Source: Pseudomonadota bacterium
GTDB taxonomy: Bacteria; Desulfobacterota; Binatia; UBA9968
Assembly (NCBI GenBank): GCA_021324155.1
Contig: JAJPJQ010000010.1
Location: forward strand, 124,001 to 188,000
Length of the DNA: 64,000 bases
Reading direction: 5' to 3'
The translations under genes and the position numbers were made by a program. The notes below the pieces were generated by a model. That model saw nothing but the letters and a program-made list of their open reading frames with translations. It did no database searches and was not told the DNA's origin. Shown here piece after piece: positions 17,599-26,020 of this stretch. Position 1 is the stretch's first letter; every line of letters starts with the position of its first letter.

Positions 17599-17627
17599 TT
17601 GCCTGATAAATTCCTATGAGCTATATC
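17599..17627 (+). promoter_or_regulatory. Predicted sigma70-type promoter for the helicase gene
   Basis: TTGCCT (17599-17604), 17-base spacer, TATATC (17622-17627), 45 bases before ATG 17673. It lies in the AT-rich gap between the two divergent genes, which probably also holds the opposite promoter. Confidence 0.4.
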
Positions 17628-17672
17628 TAGCGCCTGATCCATCATTATTTTGCACGCCGAATTTCGCCGAGT

Positions 17673-20600
17673 ATGATACTTAAAATACCTGCCGTACTCT
17701 CAGTAGACGAATCGATAGAGAATAATCCCGTTTGGCAGATTGCTGAACCCGCAATACAAAGTGACGGGCGTCTTGCAACCTTTACTCGCGGGCGCCTTGA
17801 GGGCTTCATCTTCCAGCCTAATCTCGGCGAAGAAGTTTTGATCATTTCTAAAAACAAACCGCCCGATGGCCATCCGCGGGTTATTCGCGGAACGATCAAC
17901 CCTCAGGCTGCAATCGTTGACCTCTCAGATGGAATGTGGCTTAGGCATCCGTTGCTTGATCGTCAAGAGCGATTAGCTGAACGTGAGGAAGCAATAGACC
18001 AAGTGCTCCGCTCGTGGGACGGTGCCTTTTCATACATTCAGGAAGATACCTCAAGAAACATTCCTGGACTTCGGGCTCCTCAGATAGGGGCAGTACATGC
18101 GGTACATGCGCATTGGTCCATTTCCAACGCAATAGCGACGATAGTAATGCCCACAGGCACGGGTAAAACTGACACGATGATTTCGATACTCGTATCAGCC
18201 CGCTGTTCCAAAGTTCTTATTATCGTGCCAACCGATGCGTTACGCAGCCAGTTGGCTGAAAAATTTCTTACGCTCGGCATTCTCAAGAAGCCGAACTACG
18301 GGGTTCTTCGCGATAATGCAAAATTTCCGATTGTCTGTAGCCTGGAACACATTCCTCGGTCTGTTGATGAAGTAGACCTCCTATTCGGAAATTCACAGGT
18401 CATAGTGACTACCAGTACCATCGCTGGCCAGGTGTCAGCGACTATCAAAGACCGCATGGCGCAACACTGTCCCTACCTGTTTATAGACGAAGCTCATCAT
18501 GCGGAGGCACCGACATGGAGTTCATTCAAACGAACATTCGCTGGACGCAACATCCTACAGTTTACGGCAACGCCCTTTCGTGAAGACGGTAAACCACTTG
18601 ATGGAGAAATCATTTACAAATATCCGCTGAAAAAAGCGCAAGACGAAGGATATTTCAAACCGATCGAATTCCGGCCAGTTGTTCAGTTCAATCCCAGGCG
18701 GTCCGATAGGGCCATCGCCGTTGCCGCTATTGAGCAATTGCGACACGATGCCGACAAGGGCCACATAGTAATGGCGAGAGTGGACAATGTCGCCCGCGCC
18801 AAGCAGGTCTTCGAACTATACAGACCCTATGCAGAGTTTAATCCTGTACAGCTCCATACGGGAATCAAATCCAAGCGTCAGCGCGACGACATCCGCAAGA
18901 AAATCATTAGCGGAGAGGCGCGCATTGTTGTCTGTGTAGATATGTTGGGTGAGGGTTTCGACTTACCCGAATTGAAAATCGCCGCGTTTCACGACATTCG
19001 CAAAACGCTTCCGGTCACGTTACAGCTTGCCGGCCGCTTTACCCGAGCACGTCCAGACCTGGGCAATGCGACTTTTATTGCGAATACGGCAGATGTGAAC
19101 GTCCAAGATGAATTACGAAAACTGTATACACGCGACCCGGATTGGAATGTGCTACTTCCCCAACTAAGCGATGCAATGATAGGAGAACAGGTTTCCCTTC
19201 AAGACTTCCTTCATGGCTTCACTGACTTCACAAAAGAGATCCCGCTTAAAACAGTCAGGCCGGCGATAAGCACTGTCGTGTACACGACGGCCTGTGCTGC
19301 ATGGAGACCGGAAAACTACCGCGCAGGCATACCGAATTTGAGCACTTGTGAGCAAGTGCACGAGACCATCAATCACGCAAAGAACACACTTATTGTAGTC
19401 ACGGCTCGGCGTGTCCCATTGGCATGGACAGATGTTGAGAGCCTCTATAGCTGGGAATGGGAACTCTACGTCGTGTTTTGGTCGCCCGATCAAAACTTGC
19501 TTTTTATTAACAGTTCAACAAACGCGGGAGAATATAAAGCCCTCGCTGAAGCGGTCGCTGGCGAAAATGTGACGCTCATCCGCGGACAAAATGTATTCCG
19601 AACTTTTTCCGGCGTAACTCGACTTCGCCTACAGAACGTAGGGTTGACAGAACAGTTAGGGCGAAACGTCCGGTATACTGGCCGCATGGGTGCCGATGTT
19701 GAGGCTGGCTTGCCGGATGTCCAACGACGTCACGCACTCAAATCAGTGCTAGCTGGGAGCGGCTATGAAGAAGGCGAAGAGACGACGATAGGAGCATCTA
19801 GAAAAGGGCGAATCTGGTCGCACAAAAGGGAGCGAGTCGATCAGCTAGTTGAATGGTGCAAAAAGATCGGCGCAAAACTACTCGATAATACAATTGACCC
19901 AGAAGATATACTCAGGGGAACCCTTGAGGCGAAAGCTGTTCTAGAGCGTCCGGTAAAAATGCCCATAGCTATCGACTGGCCGGAAAGCGTTTACACAACT
20001 CAGGAGGCAATATGGTCGGTCAAATTTGGGGACAATACGTATTCTCTGAGCGATTTGGATTTGGAGATTATCTCCCCAAGCGTCGATGGTCCCCTACGTT
20101 TTTCGATTTCCTCGGAGACTGAAGAAATAAGATTAGAACTGCAGCTATTTGAGGAGGAAGAGTCGCCAAAATATCGCTTTGTGGTTGTGGATCACGGGCG
20201 TGCCTCGATCAGCCGAGGCGAGCGCGCGCTGCGGGAAAGCATTGCGGAATTCTTCTACAACGATCCACCGACAATCTGGTTCGCCGATGGGTCCTCTTTG
20301 GAGGGTAATCAATATATCGAGCTTAGGACAACGCGCCCTCCGTATGACGTCGCCAAAATTCAGGCATGGGACTGGTCAGGCATTAATATCCGCAAAGAAT
20401 CCCAGGGTGACCGGAAGGACGCAGATTCCATACAAGCAAGAGTCATTCAAACTTTGCGAACACTGAATTACGACATGATCATTGACGATGATGGAAAGGG
20501 CGAGGCCGCCGATGTTGTTACAATTCGGAGAATAAATGATGAGCGACCACGCATCGAGGTTGAATTCTATCACTGCAAATACTCACAAGAAGCAACCGTG

Positions 20601-20945
20601 GGACAGAGAATTAAAGACTTGTATGAAGTCTGCGGACAAGCGCAAAAGAGTATTTTTTGGATGAGACCTGAAAAACGAACCGATCTCCTTACCCATCTTC
20701 TCCGCCGAGAGGAACGTCGGCAAGAGGCGGGTCTTTCAAGTCGTTATGAGGTCGGCGACGGAGAGTTGTTGCTAACAATCCGAGAAATGAGCCGAATCTA
20801 TCCAATGTCATTGAAGATCTTTATCGTTCAACCCGGGCTATCCAAAAGTCGTGCGACAAGAGAACAACTGGAGCTTATGAGTGTATCGGAAACTTACCTA
20901 ATTGAGACGTTCCAATTGGCTTTTGGCGTAATAGCCAGCCCATAA
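17673..20945 (+). CDS. Large SF2 DEAH helicase with possible C-terminal nuclease motif
   Basis: A 1090-residue protein. SF2 motifs in order: Walker A MPTGTGKTDTM (159-169), LIIVPTDALR (182-191), DEAH in FIDEAHHAE (272-275), FTATPFRED (297-305), VVCVDMLGEGFDLP (419-432) and the arginine-finger motif QLAGRFTRAR (451-460). This arrangement is typical of type III/I restriction-like and defence-system helicases. Residues 470-940 match nothing I know. Near the end, D947 is followed by the strand IEVEFYHCKY (961-970) with E962, E964 and K969, a possible degenerate PD-(D/E)xK core, then GQRIKDLYEVCGQAQKS. Codon use is lower in GC than neighbours, suggesting transfer. Probably acts with the divergent nuclease candidate. 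Confidence 0.85.
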   Translation: MILKIPAVLSVDESIENNPVWQIAEPAIQSDGRLATFTRGRLEGFIFQPNLGEEVLIISKNKPPDGHPRVIRGTINPQAAIVDLSDGMWLRHPLLDRQERLAEREEAIDQVLRSWDGAFSYIQEDTSRNIPGLRAPQIGAVHAVHAHWSISNAIATIVMPTGTGKTDTMISILVSARCSKVLIIVPTDALRSQLAEKFLTLGILKKPNYGVLRDNAKFPIVCSLEHIPRSVDEVDLLFGNSQVIVTTSTIAGQVSATIKDRMAQHCPYLFIDEAHHAEAPTWSSFKRTFAGRNILQFTATPFREDGKPLDGEIIYKYPLKKAQDEGYFKPIEFRPVVQFNPRRSDRAIAVAAIEQLRHDADKGHIVMARVDNVARAKQVFELYRPYAEFNPVQLHTGIKSKRQRDDIRKKIISGEARIVVCVDMLGEGFDLPELKIAAFHDIRKTLPVTLQLAGRFTRARPDLGNATFIANTADVNVQDELRKLYTRDPDWNVLLPQLSDAMIGEQVSLQDFLHGFTDFTKEIPLKTVRPAISTVVYTTACAAWRPENYRAGIPNLSTCEQVHETINHAKNTLIVVTARRVPLAWTDVESLYSWEWELYVVFWSPDQNLLFINSSTNAGEYKALAEAVAGENVTLIRGQNVFRTFSGVTRLRLQNVGLTEQLGRNVRYTGRMGADVEAGLPDVQRRHALKSVLAGSGYEEGEETTIGASRKGRIWSHKRERVDQLVEWCKKIGAKLLDNTIDPEDILRGTLEAKAVLERPVKMPIAIDWPESVYTTQEAIWSVKFGDNTYSLSDLDLEIISPSVDGPLRFSISSETEEIRLELQLFEEEESPKYRFVVVDHGRASISRGERALRESIAEFFYNDPPTIWFADGSSLEGNQYIELRTTRPPYDVAKIQAWDWSGINIRKESQGDRKDADSIQARVIQTLRTLNYDMIIDDDGKGEAADVVTIRRINDERPRIEVEFYHCKYSQEATVGQRIKDLYEVCGQAQKSIFWMRPEKRTDLLTHLLRREERRQEAGLSSRYEVGDGELLLTIREMSRIYPMSLKIFIVQPGLSKSRATREQLELMSVSETYLIETFQLAFGVIASP

Positions 20946-21055
20946 AACAGGGAACCATAAGTCCCGCCAACCTCCCCAACTCCCTCTAAATCTTGACTTT
21001 CCCTAGCGAAAATGATTTTCGTATATGTTCTACTTTTGACTTTTGGAGGGCGGGA

Positions 21056-22528
21056 ATGGCGAAGATCTTCATTGCCGGGGAGCAGCTCGATTCGGAGAGC
21101 AAACAGACGACCGAGGTGAAGAACCCGGCGACCGGCGAGGTGGTCGATACGGTGCCGAAGGGCACGGTGAACGACGTGCGCAAGGCGATCGACGCGGCGC
21201 AGGGCGCGCTCAAGAAATGGTCGCAGATGGCGCCGTCGAAGCGCGGCGCGATTTTGCTGCACGCCGGCCGATTGATTCTGGAGCAGGAAAAAGAATTGGC
21301 GACCTTGCTCACCAAGGAGCAGGGCAAGCCGATGAAGGAATCGATCCTCGAGATCCGCCGCTTCGTCCACACGCTCGACCACTACGGCGGCATGGCGAAG
21401 AGCCTCCGCACCGCCGCGGTCGTGCTCGACCACGGCCGCCACGGTTTGGTTTTGCGCAAGCCTCTCGGCGTCTGCGGCGCGATCGTGCCGTGGAACTTTC
21501 CCGTATCTTTGATGGGCAATAAATTGGGGCCCGCGCTGCTCGCCGGCAACACCGTCGTCGTGAAGCCCGCGGGCACGACCCCGCTGACGGACATCCGCTG
21601 CTGCGAGTTGATCGACAAGGCGATCCAGGCGGCCGGCGGGCCGAAGGGCGTGATCAACGTCGTCACCGGCCCGGGCAGCGTCGTCGGCGAGGAATTATTG
21701 GTGAGCCCGAAGGTGCGCAAGATCGGCTTCACCGGCGCGACCGACACCGGCCGGCGCGTGATGCAGTCGGCGAGCCAGGACTTCAAGCACGTGACATTGG
21801 AATTGGGCGGCAGCGATCCGATGATCGTCTGCGAGGACGCCGATATCGACCGCGCCGTCAGCGCGGCGTCGGTCGGGCGCTTCTTCAACTGCGGCCAGGC
21901 CTGCCTCGCGGTCAAGCGTTTGTATCTCGCCGACAAGATCGCCGACGAGTTCATCGGCAAATTGGTTGAGAAGGTAAAAAAGATCCGCATCGGCAACGGG
22001 CTCGCGCGCGAAACGATCATGGGGCCGCTGCACACGGCGGAGCAGCGCAAAGAAGTCGAGGAGCAGGTCGCCGACGCGGTCAAGCGCGGCGGCAAAGTAC
22101 TCTACGGCAACGAGCGCCCGAAGGGCGGCGAGTACGACAAGGGATTCTATCTCTTGCCGACGCTCGTCGCGGACGTCGATCCGGAATCGAAGATGCTGAA
22201 AGACGAGGTCTTCGGCCCGGCGCTGCCGATCGTGCGCGTGAAGGACTTGGACGAGGGCATCGCGCAGGCGAACAATTCGATCTTCGGCCTGGGCTCGTCG
22301 GTGTGGACGCGCGACGTCAACAAGGCCATGTACGCGGCCGAGGAGATCGAGGCCGGCTATACCTGGGTCAACTCGGCGCAGATCATCTATGACGAGCTGC
22401 CGTTCGGCGGCGTCAAGCAGAGCGGCATCGGCAAGGAGCACGGCGAAGAGGCGATCGAGCACTACACCGATTCGAAATCGGTCGTCATCGCCACCGAGAC
22501 GCAGTCCGAGGCAGTTGGAGGCGAGTAG
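21056..22528 (+). CDS. NAD(P)-dependent aldehyde dehydrogenase
   Basis: A 490-residue class I/II-type ALDH oxidising an aldehyde to its acid. Signature blocks: PWNFPVSLMGNKLGPALLAGNTVVVKPAGTTPL (cofactor binding), GFTGATDTGRRVM, the general base E249 in LELGGSDPM, and the nucleophile C283 in FFNCGQACLAVKR. The start at ATG 21056 (MAKIFIAGEQL) follows GGAGGGCGGGA; the upstream 21 codons of the open frame lie in non-coding sequence. It is followed 174 bases later by a benzoate-CoA-ligase-like gene, so aromatic aldehyde to acid to CoA ester is a plausible route. This is inference. Confidence 0.93.
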   Translation: MAKIFIAGEQLDSESKQTTEVKNPATGEVVDTVPKGTVNDVRKAIDAAQGALKKWSQMAPSKRGAILLHAGRLILEQEKELATLLTKEQGKPMKESILEIRRFVHTLDHYGGMAKSLRTAAVVLDHGRHGLVLRKPLGVCGAIVPWNFPVSLMGNKLGPALLAGNTVVVKPAGTTPLTDIRCCELIDKAIQAAGGPKGVINVVTGPGSVVGEELLVSPKVRKIGFTGATDTGRRVMQSASQDFKHVTLELGGSDPMIVCEDADIDRAVSAASVGRFFNCGQACLAVKRLYLADKIADEFIGKLVEKVKKIRIGNGLARETIMGPLHTAEQRKEVEEQVADAVKRGGKVLYGNERPKGGEYDKGFYLLPTLVADVDPESKMLKDEVFGPALPIVRVKDLDEGIAQANNSIFGLGSSVWTRDVNKAMYAAEEIEAGYTWVNSAQIIYDELPFGGVKQSGIGKEHGEEAIEHYTDSKSVVIATETQSEAVGGE

Positions 22529-22561
22529 GCAGCGGCTCGTTTCGTGGTTAAGATTTTCATT

Positions 22562-22661
22562 GTAGGGGCGGTTCGCGAACCGCCCATTTTAGGATGATCC
22601 GGCCGAAACGCGGCCGGCCGAGAATAAATTTTCGCTGGGGCGGTTCGCGAACCGCCCCTAC
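22562..22661. repeat. Two A-type palindromes in the ALDH-CoA ligase gap
   Basis: Copies of GGCGGTTCGCGAACCGCC with flanking GTAGGG/CCCTAC at 22562-22585 and 22637-22661, about 50 bases apart. They may form a REP-doublet. The same palindrome recurs at 24290, 24562 and 25953. Confidence 0.85.
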
Positions 22662-22702
22662 GTCGGATTCAACCGGGCTATACGCGATCTGACGCATATC
22701 CT

Positions 22703-24244
22703 ATGTCCCTCGATTTACCCGCCGTCTACAACGCCGCGACCACGTTCGTGGACGAGAACATCGCCCGCGGGCGCGGCAAGCGCACCGCGATCTATTATCA
22801 GGACGAGACCTTCACCTACGACGACGTCTTCGCGCGCGTCAACCAGACCGGCAACGCGCTGAGAGAATTGGGCGTCGACGTCGAGCAGCGCGTCGTGCTC
22901 GCGCTGCCGGACTCGCCGGAGTTTGCCTTCGGATTTTTCGGCGCGATCAAGATCGGCGCGGTGCCGATCCCGACCAACCCGTGGATGAAGGCGAAGGACT
23001 ACGAGTACCTGCTGAACGACAGCCGCGCAAAGGCGGCGATCATCCACGAATCCGTCCTGCCGGAGTTCGAGCCGATCTGGAATACTCCGCGGCATCTGAA
23101 AGCGGTTATCGTCGTCGGCAAGCCCAAGGGCCGCGCGGTCTCGTTCGAAGCCGTCGTCGGGAAAGCGTCGAGCCGCCTCGAGGCCGAGCCGATGAGCAAG
23201 GACGACATCTGCTTCTGGGGCTACACGTCGGGCTCGACCGGCGCGCCCAAGGGCGCGGTGCACCTCCAGCACGACATGATCACGATCACCGACCTGTTCG
23301 TGAAGCCGGTGCTCGGCATGACCCAGGACGACCTCTGCTTCTCGGCCTCGAAATTATTTTTCTCCTACGGCCTCGGCAACTCGCTCTATTTCCCGTTCCG
23401 CTTCGGCGCCTCGACCGTGCTGTGGCCGGAAAAGCCCGACCCGGAAAAAATTCTGCAAGTCATCGAGAAGTACCGCCCGACGTTTTTCTTTTCCGTGCCG
23501 ACGCTCTACGCGCGCTTTCTTCGCGTCGAGCGCGAGTACGATCTCAGCTCGCTCAAAATCTGCCTCTCGTCCGGCGAGCCGCTGCCGCCGGCGCTGTTCC
23601 ATCAATGGAAGGATAAATACGGCGTCGAGCTGCTCGACGTCGTCGGCTCGACCGAGGCGGCGCACGACTTTCTCGCCAACCGCCCCGGGCGCGCGAAAGC
23701 CGGGAGCAGCGGCGAGGTCACGCCGGCGTTCGAGGCGAAGATTCTGGACGACGACGGGCGCGAGCTGCCGGTCGGCGAGGTCGGGAATTTATTCGTCAAA
23801 GGCGACGCCAACGCGCTCTGCTACTGGAACAAGCACGAGCAGACGAAAAAGATGATGCACGGCGCCTGGCTCAAGACCGGCGACATGTATTACCGCGACG
23901 CGGAGGGCTACTACTGGTACTCCGGGCGCTCGGACGACATGATGAAGGTCGGCGGCCTGTGGGTCTCGCCGATCGAGATCGAGAATACGCTGATGGAGCA
24001 CCGCGCGGTGCTCGAGGCCGCGGTCGTCGGCCAGGAAGACCACGACGGCCTGTTGAAGCCCAAGGCCTACGTCATCTTGAAGAGCGAGTTCAAACCGAGC
24101 GACCAGCTCAAGGAAGAATTGCAGACGCTCGTCAAGAGCAAGCTCCAGCCCTACAAATATCCCCGCTGGGTCGACTTCGTCGACGACCTGCCGAAAACCG
24201 TGACGGGGAAGATCCAGAGATTCAGGCTGCGGGGAAAAGATTGA
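22703..24244 (+). CDS. Benzoate-CoA ligase family protein
   Basis: A 513-residue AMP-forming aryl-CoA ligase, ANL superfamily. Family blocks: FTYDDVFARVNQTGNALRELGVDVEQRV, FWGYTSGSTGAPKGAVHL (P-loop), SASKLFFSYGLGNSLYFP, VVGSTEAAHDFLANRPG, LKTGDMYYRDAEGYYWYSGRSDDMMKVGGLWVSPIEIE and LPKTVTGKIQRFRLR with the catalytic lysine. FFSYGLGN with LSSGEPLP and the GSTE box is the pattern of benzoate/4-hydroxybenzoate-CoA ligases (BadA type), which activate aromatic acids for anaerobic or box-pathway degradation. No ring reductase or box genes lie in the window, so the exact substrate is open. Confidence 0.9.
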   Translation: MSLDLPAVYNAATTFVDENIARGRGKRTAIYYQDETFTYDDVFARVNQTGNALRELGVDVEQRVVLALPDSPEFAFGFFGAIKIGAVPIPTNPWMKAKDYEYLLNDSRAKAAIIHESVLPEFEPIWNTPRHLKAVIVVGKPKGRAVSFEAVVGKASSRLEAEPMSKDDICFWGYTSGSTGAPKGAVHLQHDMITITDLFVKPVLGMTQDDLCFSASKLFFSYGLGNSLYFPFRFGASTVLWPEKPDPEKILQVIEKYRPTFFFSVPTLYARFLRVEREYDLSSLKICLSSGEPLPPALFHQWKDKYGVELLDVVGSTEAAHDFLANRPGRAKAGSSGEVTPAFEAKILDDDGRELPVGEVGNLFVKGDANALCYWNKHEQTKKMMHGAWLKTGDMYYRDAEGYYWYSGRSDDMMKVGGLWVSPIEIENTLMEHRAVLEAAVVGQEDHDGLLKPKAYVILKSEFKPSDQLKEELQTLVKSKLQPYKYPRWVDFVDDLPKTVTGKIQRFRLRGKD

Positions 24245-24863
24245 TACCAGGGCACGGCACGCCGTGCCCCACATCGGATGCGAATCGATGGGCGGTTCGC
24301 GAACCGCCCCTACTCCCAAGACTCTCTATTCCGGGTTTTGGTGCCGCGGGATTTTCCTGGTCGATATCCCACTTCAGGGGATTCTCCTCAATATATGTTC
24401 GGATCCGGTGCCATTCGTCTTCGCTCCGAATGACGTGCTCGTAATAATTGCGCTGCCAGACCGGAGCGCCGGGCGCGCGGCGGAGAACATTTATCTTTTT
24501 TGTGGAAACAGTTTTGAACGCCCCGATCAACCGGCCTAATGGTTTCCGTCTCATCTCCGGTGTAGGGGCGGTTCGCGAACCGCCCTTATTAAAATCATCG
24601 AGAACAATAACGCCGTGGAGGTGGTTTGGCATGATGATCCACGCGTCCAAAGATACCTGCTGATATCGCTGCGCCAACCATTCCCAACATTCCTCCACCG
24701 CCCGCCCCAATTCATTCAACCGCATCTCCCCGTCGGCAATTTCGCCGAACAGGCATTGGCGATGCTTCGCGCAGACGGTAATGAAATACGCCCCGGATTG
24801 TTTGTAATCGTAATCGGCGAGGCGGATCGATCGCCGGTGATGTTTGTCGGGATCGTAATGCAT
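24222..24863 (-). CDS. REP-associated tyrosine transposase (RAYT, IS200/Y1-type)
   Basis: A single-strand DNA transposase of the Y1/HUH class, about 213 residues from ATG 24863 (MHYDPDKHHRRSIRLADYDYKQSGAYFITVCAKHRQCLFG). The HUH motif is in MPNHLHGVIV (H81, H83) and the catalytic tyrosine is in VWQRNYYEHVIR (Y140/Y141). The normal protein would end soon after IEENPLKWD; the frame continues through flanking palindromes to a stop inside the 3' end of the convergent CoA ligase gene. An A-type palindrome lies in-frame inside the gene (residues about 94-100, GGSRTAP), and others flank it. RAYTs bind and process such REP hairpins. Confidence 0.88.
   Translation of the reverse strand: MHYDPDKHHRRSIRLADYDYKQSGAYFITVCAKHRQCLFGEIADGEMRLNELGRAVEECWEWLAQRYQQVSLDAWIIMPNHLHGVIVLDDFNKGGSRTAPTPEMRRKPLGRLIGAFKTVSTKKINVLRRAPGAPVWQRNYYEHVIRSEDEWHRIRTYIEENPLKWDIDQENPAAPKPGIESLGSRGGSRTAHRFASDVGHGVPCPGINLFPAA
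24250..24313. repeat. B-type and A-type palindromes at the RAYT 3' end
   Basis: B-type GGGCACGGCACGCCGTGCCC at 24251-24270, then A-type GGCGGTTCGCGAACCGCC with CCTAC at 24290-24313. Both fall within the extended C-terminal frame of the transposase. Confidence 0.85.
24562..24585. repeat. A-type palindrome inside the RAYT coding sequence
   Basis: GTAGGG-flanked GGCGGTTCGCGAACCGCC lying in-frame within the transposase gene, between the HUH motif and the catalytic tyrosine. It adds about eight codons without a stop. Confidence 0.85.
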
Positions 24864-24872
24864 ATCGAGGAA

Positions 24873-24896
24873 GGGCACGGCACGCCGTGCCCCTAC
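24873..24896. repeat. B-type palindrome just upstream of the RAYT start
   Basis: GGGCACGGCACGCCGTGCCC followed by CTAC, ten bases before the ATG of the minus-strand transposase. It occupies the expected REP position at the 5' side of the gene. Confidence 0.85.
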
Positions 24897-25058
24897 AAAT
24901 CCGAAATCCAAATACCACATGCAATCAACAATGCATAATTTGGTTGTGCGCACCGTCCCGTCGGTTTGGTCATCCTTACGAAATCATCATTTCCCCCCCT
25001 TTCGACTTCCTCCCCCAACCGTGATACAGAAAATAAAATTTTATTCTTAGGAGACTCG

Positions 25059-25757
25059 ATGAGCATCAAAGACCTGAAAGAGAACCTCGCCTACTCGTGC
25101 AACATCCTCGCGAACGAAGGGCACTGGGACAACATCCTCGGCCACGTGACCGTGCGCATCCCCGGCACCAACAAGGCGCTGATGAAGCCGCACGGCTTCG
25201 GCTTCGAGGAGATCCGCCCGCAGCACATCATCACGGTCGACATCGAGACCGGGAAAAAAATCGAGGGCAAGTACGAGCGCCACTCGGAGGTCTTCATCCA
25301 CACGGAGATCCTGAAGGCGCGCCCCGACGTGAATTCGGTCGTGCACACGCACCCGCCCTATGCGATCGTCATCGGCGCGCTGGGCAAGCCGCTCCGGCCG
25401 ATCAGCCACGAGGGCGTGATCTTTCACGACGGCCTGCCGATCTTCGATTACACGACCGCGCTCATCCGCACGCCGGAGCTCGGCGCCGAAGTGGCGAAAA
25501 GTCTCGGCCAGGCGCGCGGCGTCTTGATGAAGAACCACGGCTCGTCGGTCGTGGGCGAGTCGGTCGAGATCGCGACGCTCTACGCGGTGTTTTTGGAAAA
25601 GGCGTGCCGCATTCAGCTGCTCGCGACCGCGTCGGGCGAGCCGTCGTGGACGAGCGACGAGGAGGCGGCGCTCAAGTACGAGCAGATCTACCCGCCGTTC
25701 CGCCAGAAATCGATGTGGGAATATTTCGTGCGCCGCGCGCACAAGGCGCGGAAGTAG
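25059..25757 (+). CDS. Class II aldolase/adducin family protein
   Basis: A 232-residue zinc-dependent aldolase-fold protein (fuculose-phosphate aldolase/adducin family). Metal-binding histidines are in SVVHTHPPYAIVIG and MKNHGSSVVG, and an N-terminal NILANEGHWDNILGHVTVRIPGTNKALMKPHGFGFEEI block is typical. Members cleave or decarboxylate hydroxylated acids or sugar phosphates; the LLATASGEPSWTS region resembles those near catabolic clusters. The ATG at 25059 follows TTAGGAGACTCG. The longer frame from 24966 crosses non-coding sequence and is rejected. Confidence 0.9.
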   Translation: MSIKDLKENLAYSCNILANEGHWDNILGHVTVRIPGTNKALMKPHGFGFEEIRPQHIITVDIETGKKIEGKYERHSEVFIHTEILKARPDVNSVVHTHPPYAIVIGALGKPLRPISHEGVIFHDGLPIFDYTTALIRTPELGAEVAKSLGQARGVLMKNHGSSVVGESVEIATLYAVFLEKACRIQLLATASGEPSWTSDEEAALKYEQIYPPFRQKSMWEYFVRRAHKARK

Positions 25758-25798
25758 GCGATCCAGGCCGTCAAGGTCCGCGGCGAATTTCTCCGAAT

Positions 25799-25822
25799 GT
25801 AGGGGCACGGCGTGCCGTGCCC
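25799..25822. repeat. B-type palindrome (reverse orientation)
   Basis: GTAG then GGGCACGGCGTGCCGTGCCC, the reverse complement of the B-type core at 24873. Confidence 0.85.
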
Positions 25823-25864
25823 TCGGACAATCTCCCGCGTCGGCGAAGTTTCACCTCCCCCTTG

Positions 25865-25887
25865 CCCCCTCCTTCGTAAGGAGGGGG
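25865..25887. repeat. CCCCCTCCTT-CGT-AAGGAGGGGG palindrome
   Basis: A perfect 10-base inverted repeat with a 3-base loop; third copy of the type seen at 5102 and 5171. Confidence 0.75.
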
Positions 25888-25906
25888 ATCGGATTCCATA
25901 AAAATA

Positions 25907-25980
25907 GGGCACGGCACGCCGTGCCCCTACGTAAATCGCGAAATGCAAAGACGTAGGGGCGGTTCGCGAACCGCCCCTAC
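25907..25980. repeat. B-type then A-type palindrome pair
   Basis: B-type at 25907-25930 and a full A-type with GTAGGG and CCCTAC ends at 25953-25980. They fill the gap between the aldolase and the convergent solute-binding protein gene. Confidence 0.85.
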
Positions 25981-26020
25981 AACGATCTGCCGCTCCGATC
26001 TATCCACCGGACGCGCGCAA

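Noticed and set aside
16855-20945. Hachiman, Gabija or DISARM system
   Set aside because: Helicase fits loosely, but the partner has no DUF1837, no ATPase/TOPRIM, and no methylase gene is present.
22562-25980. CRISPR array
   Set aside because: The repeats are palindromic, spaced irregularly by tens to hundreds of bases, and no cas genes are present.
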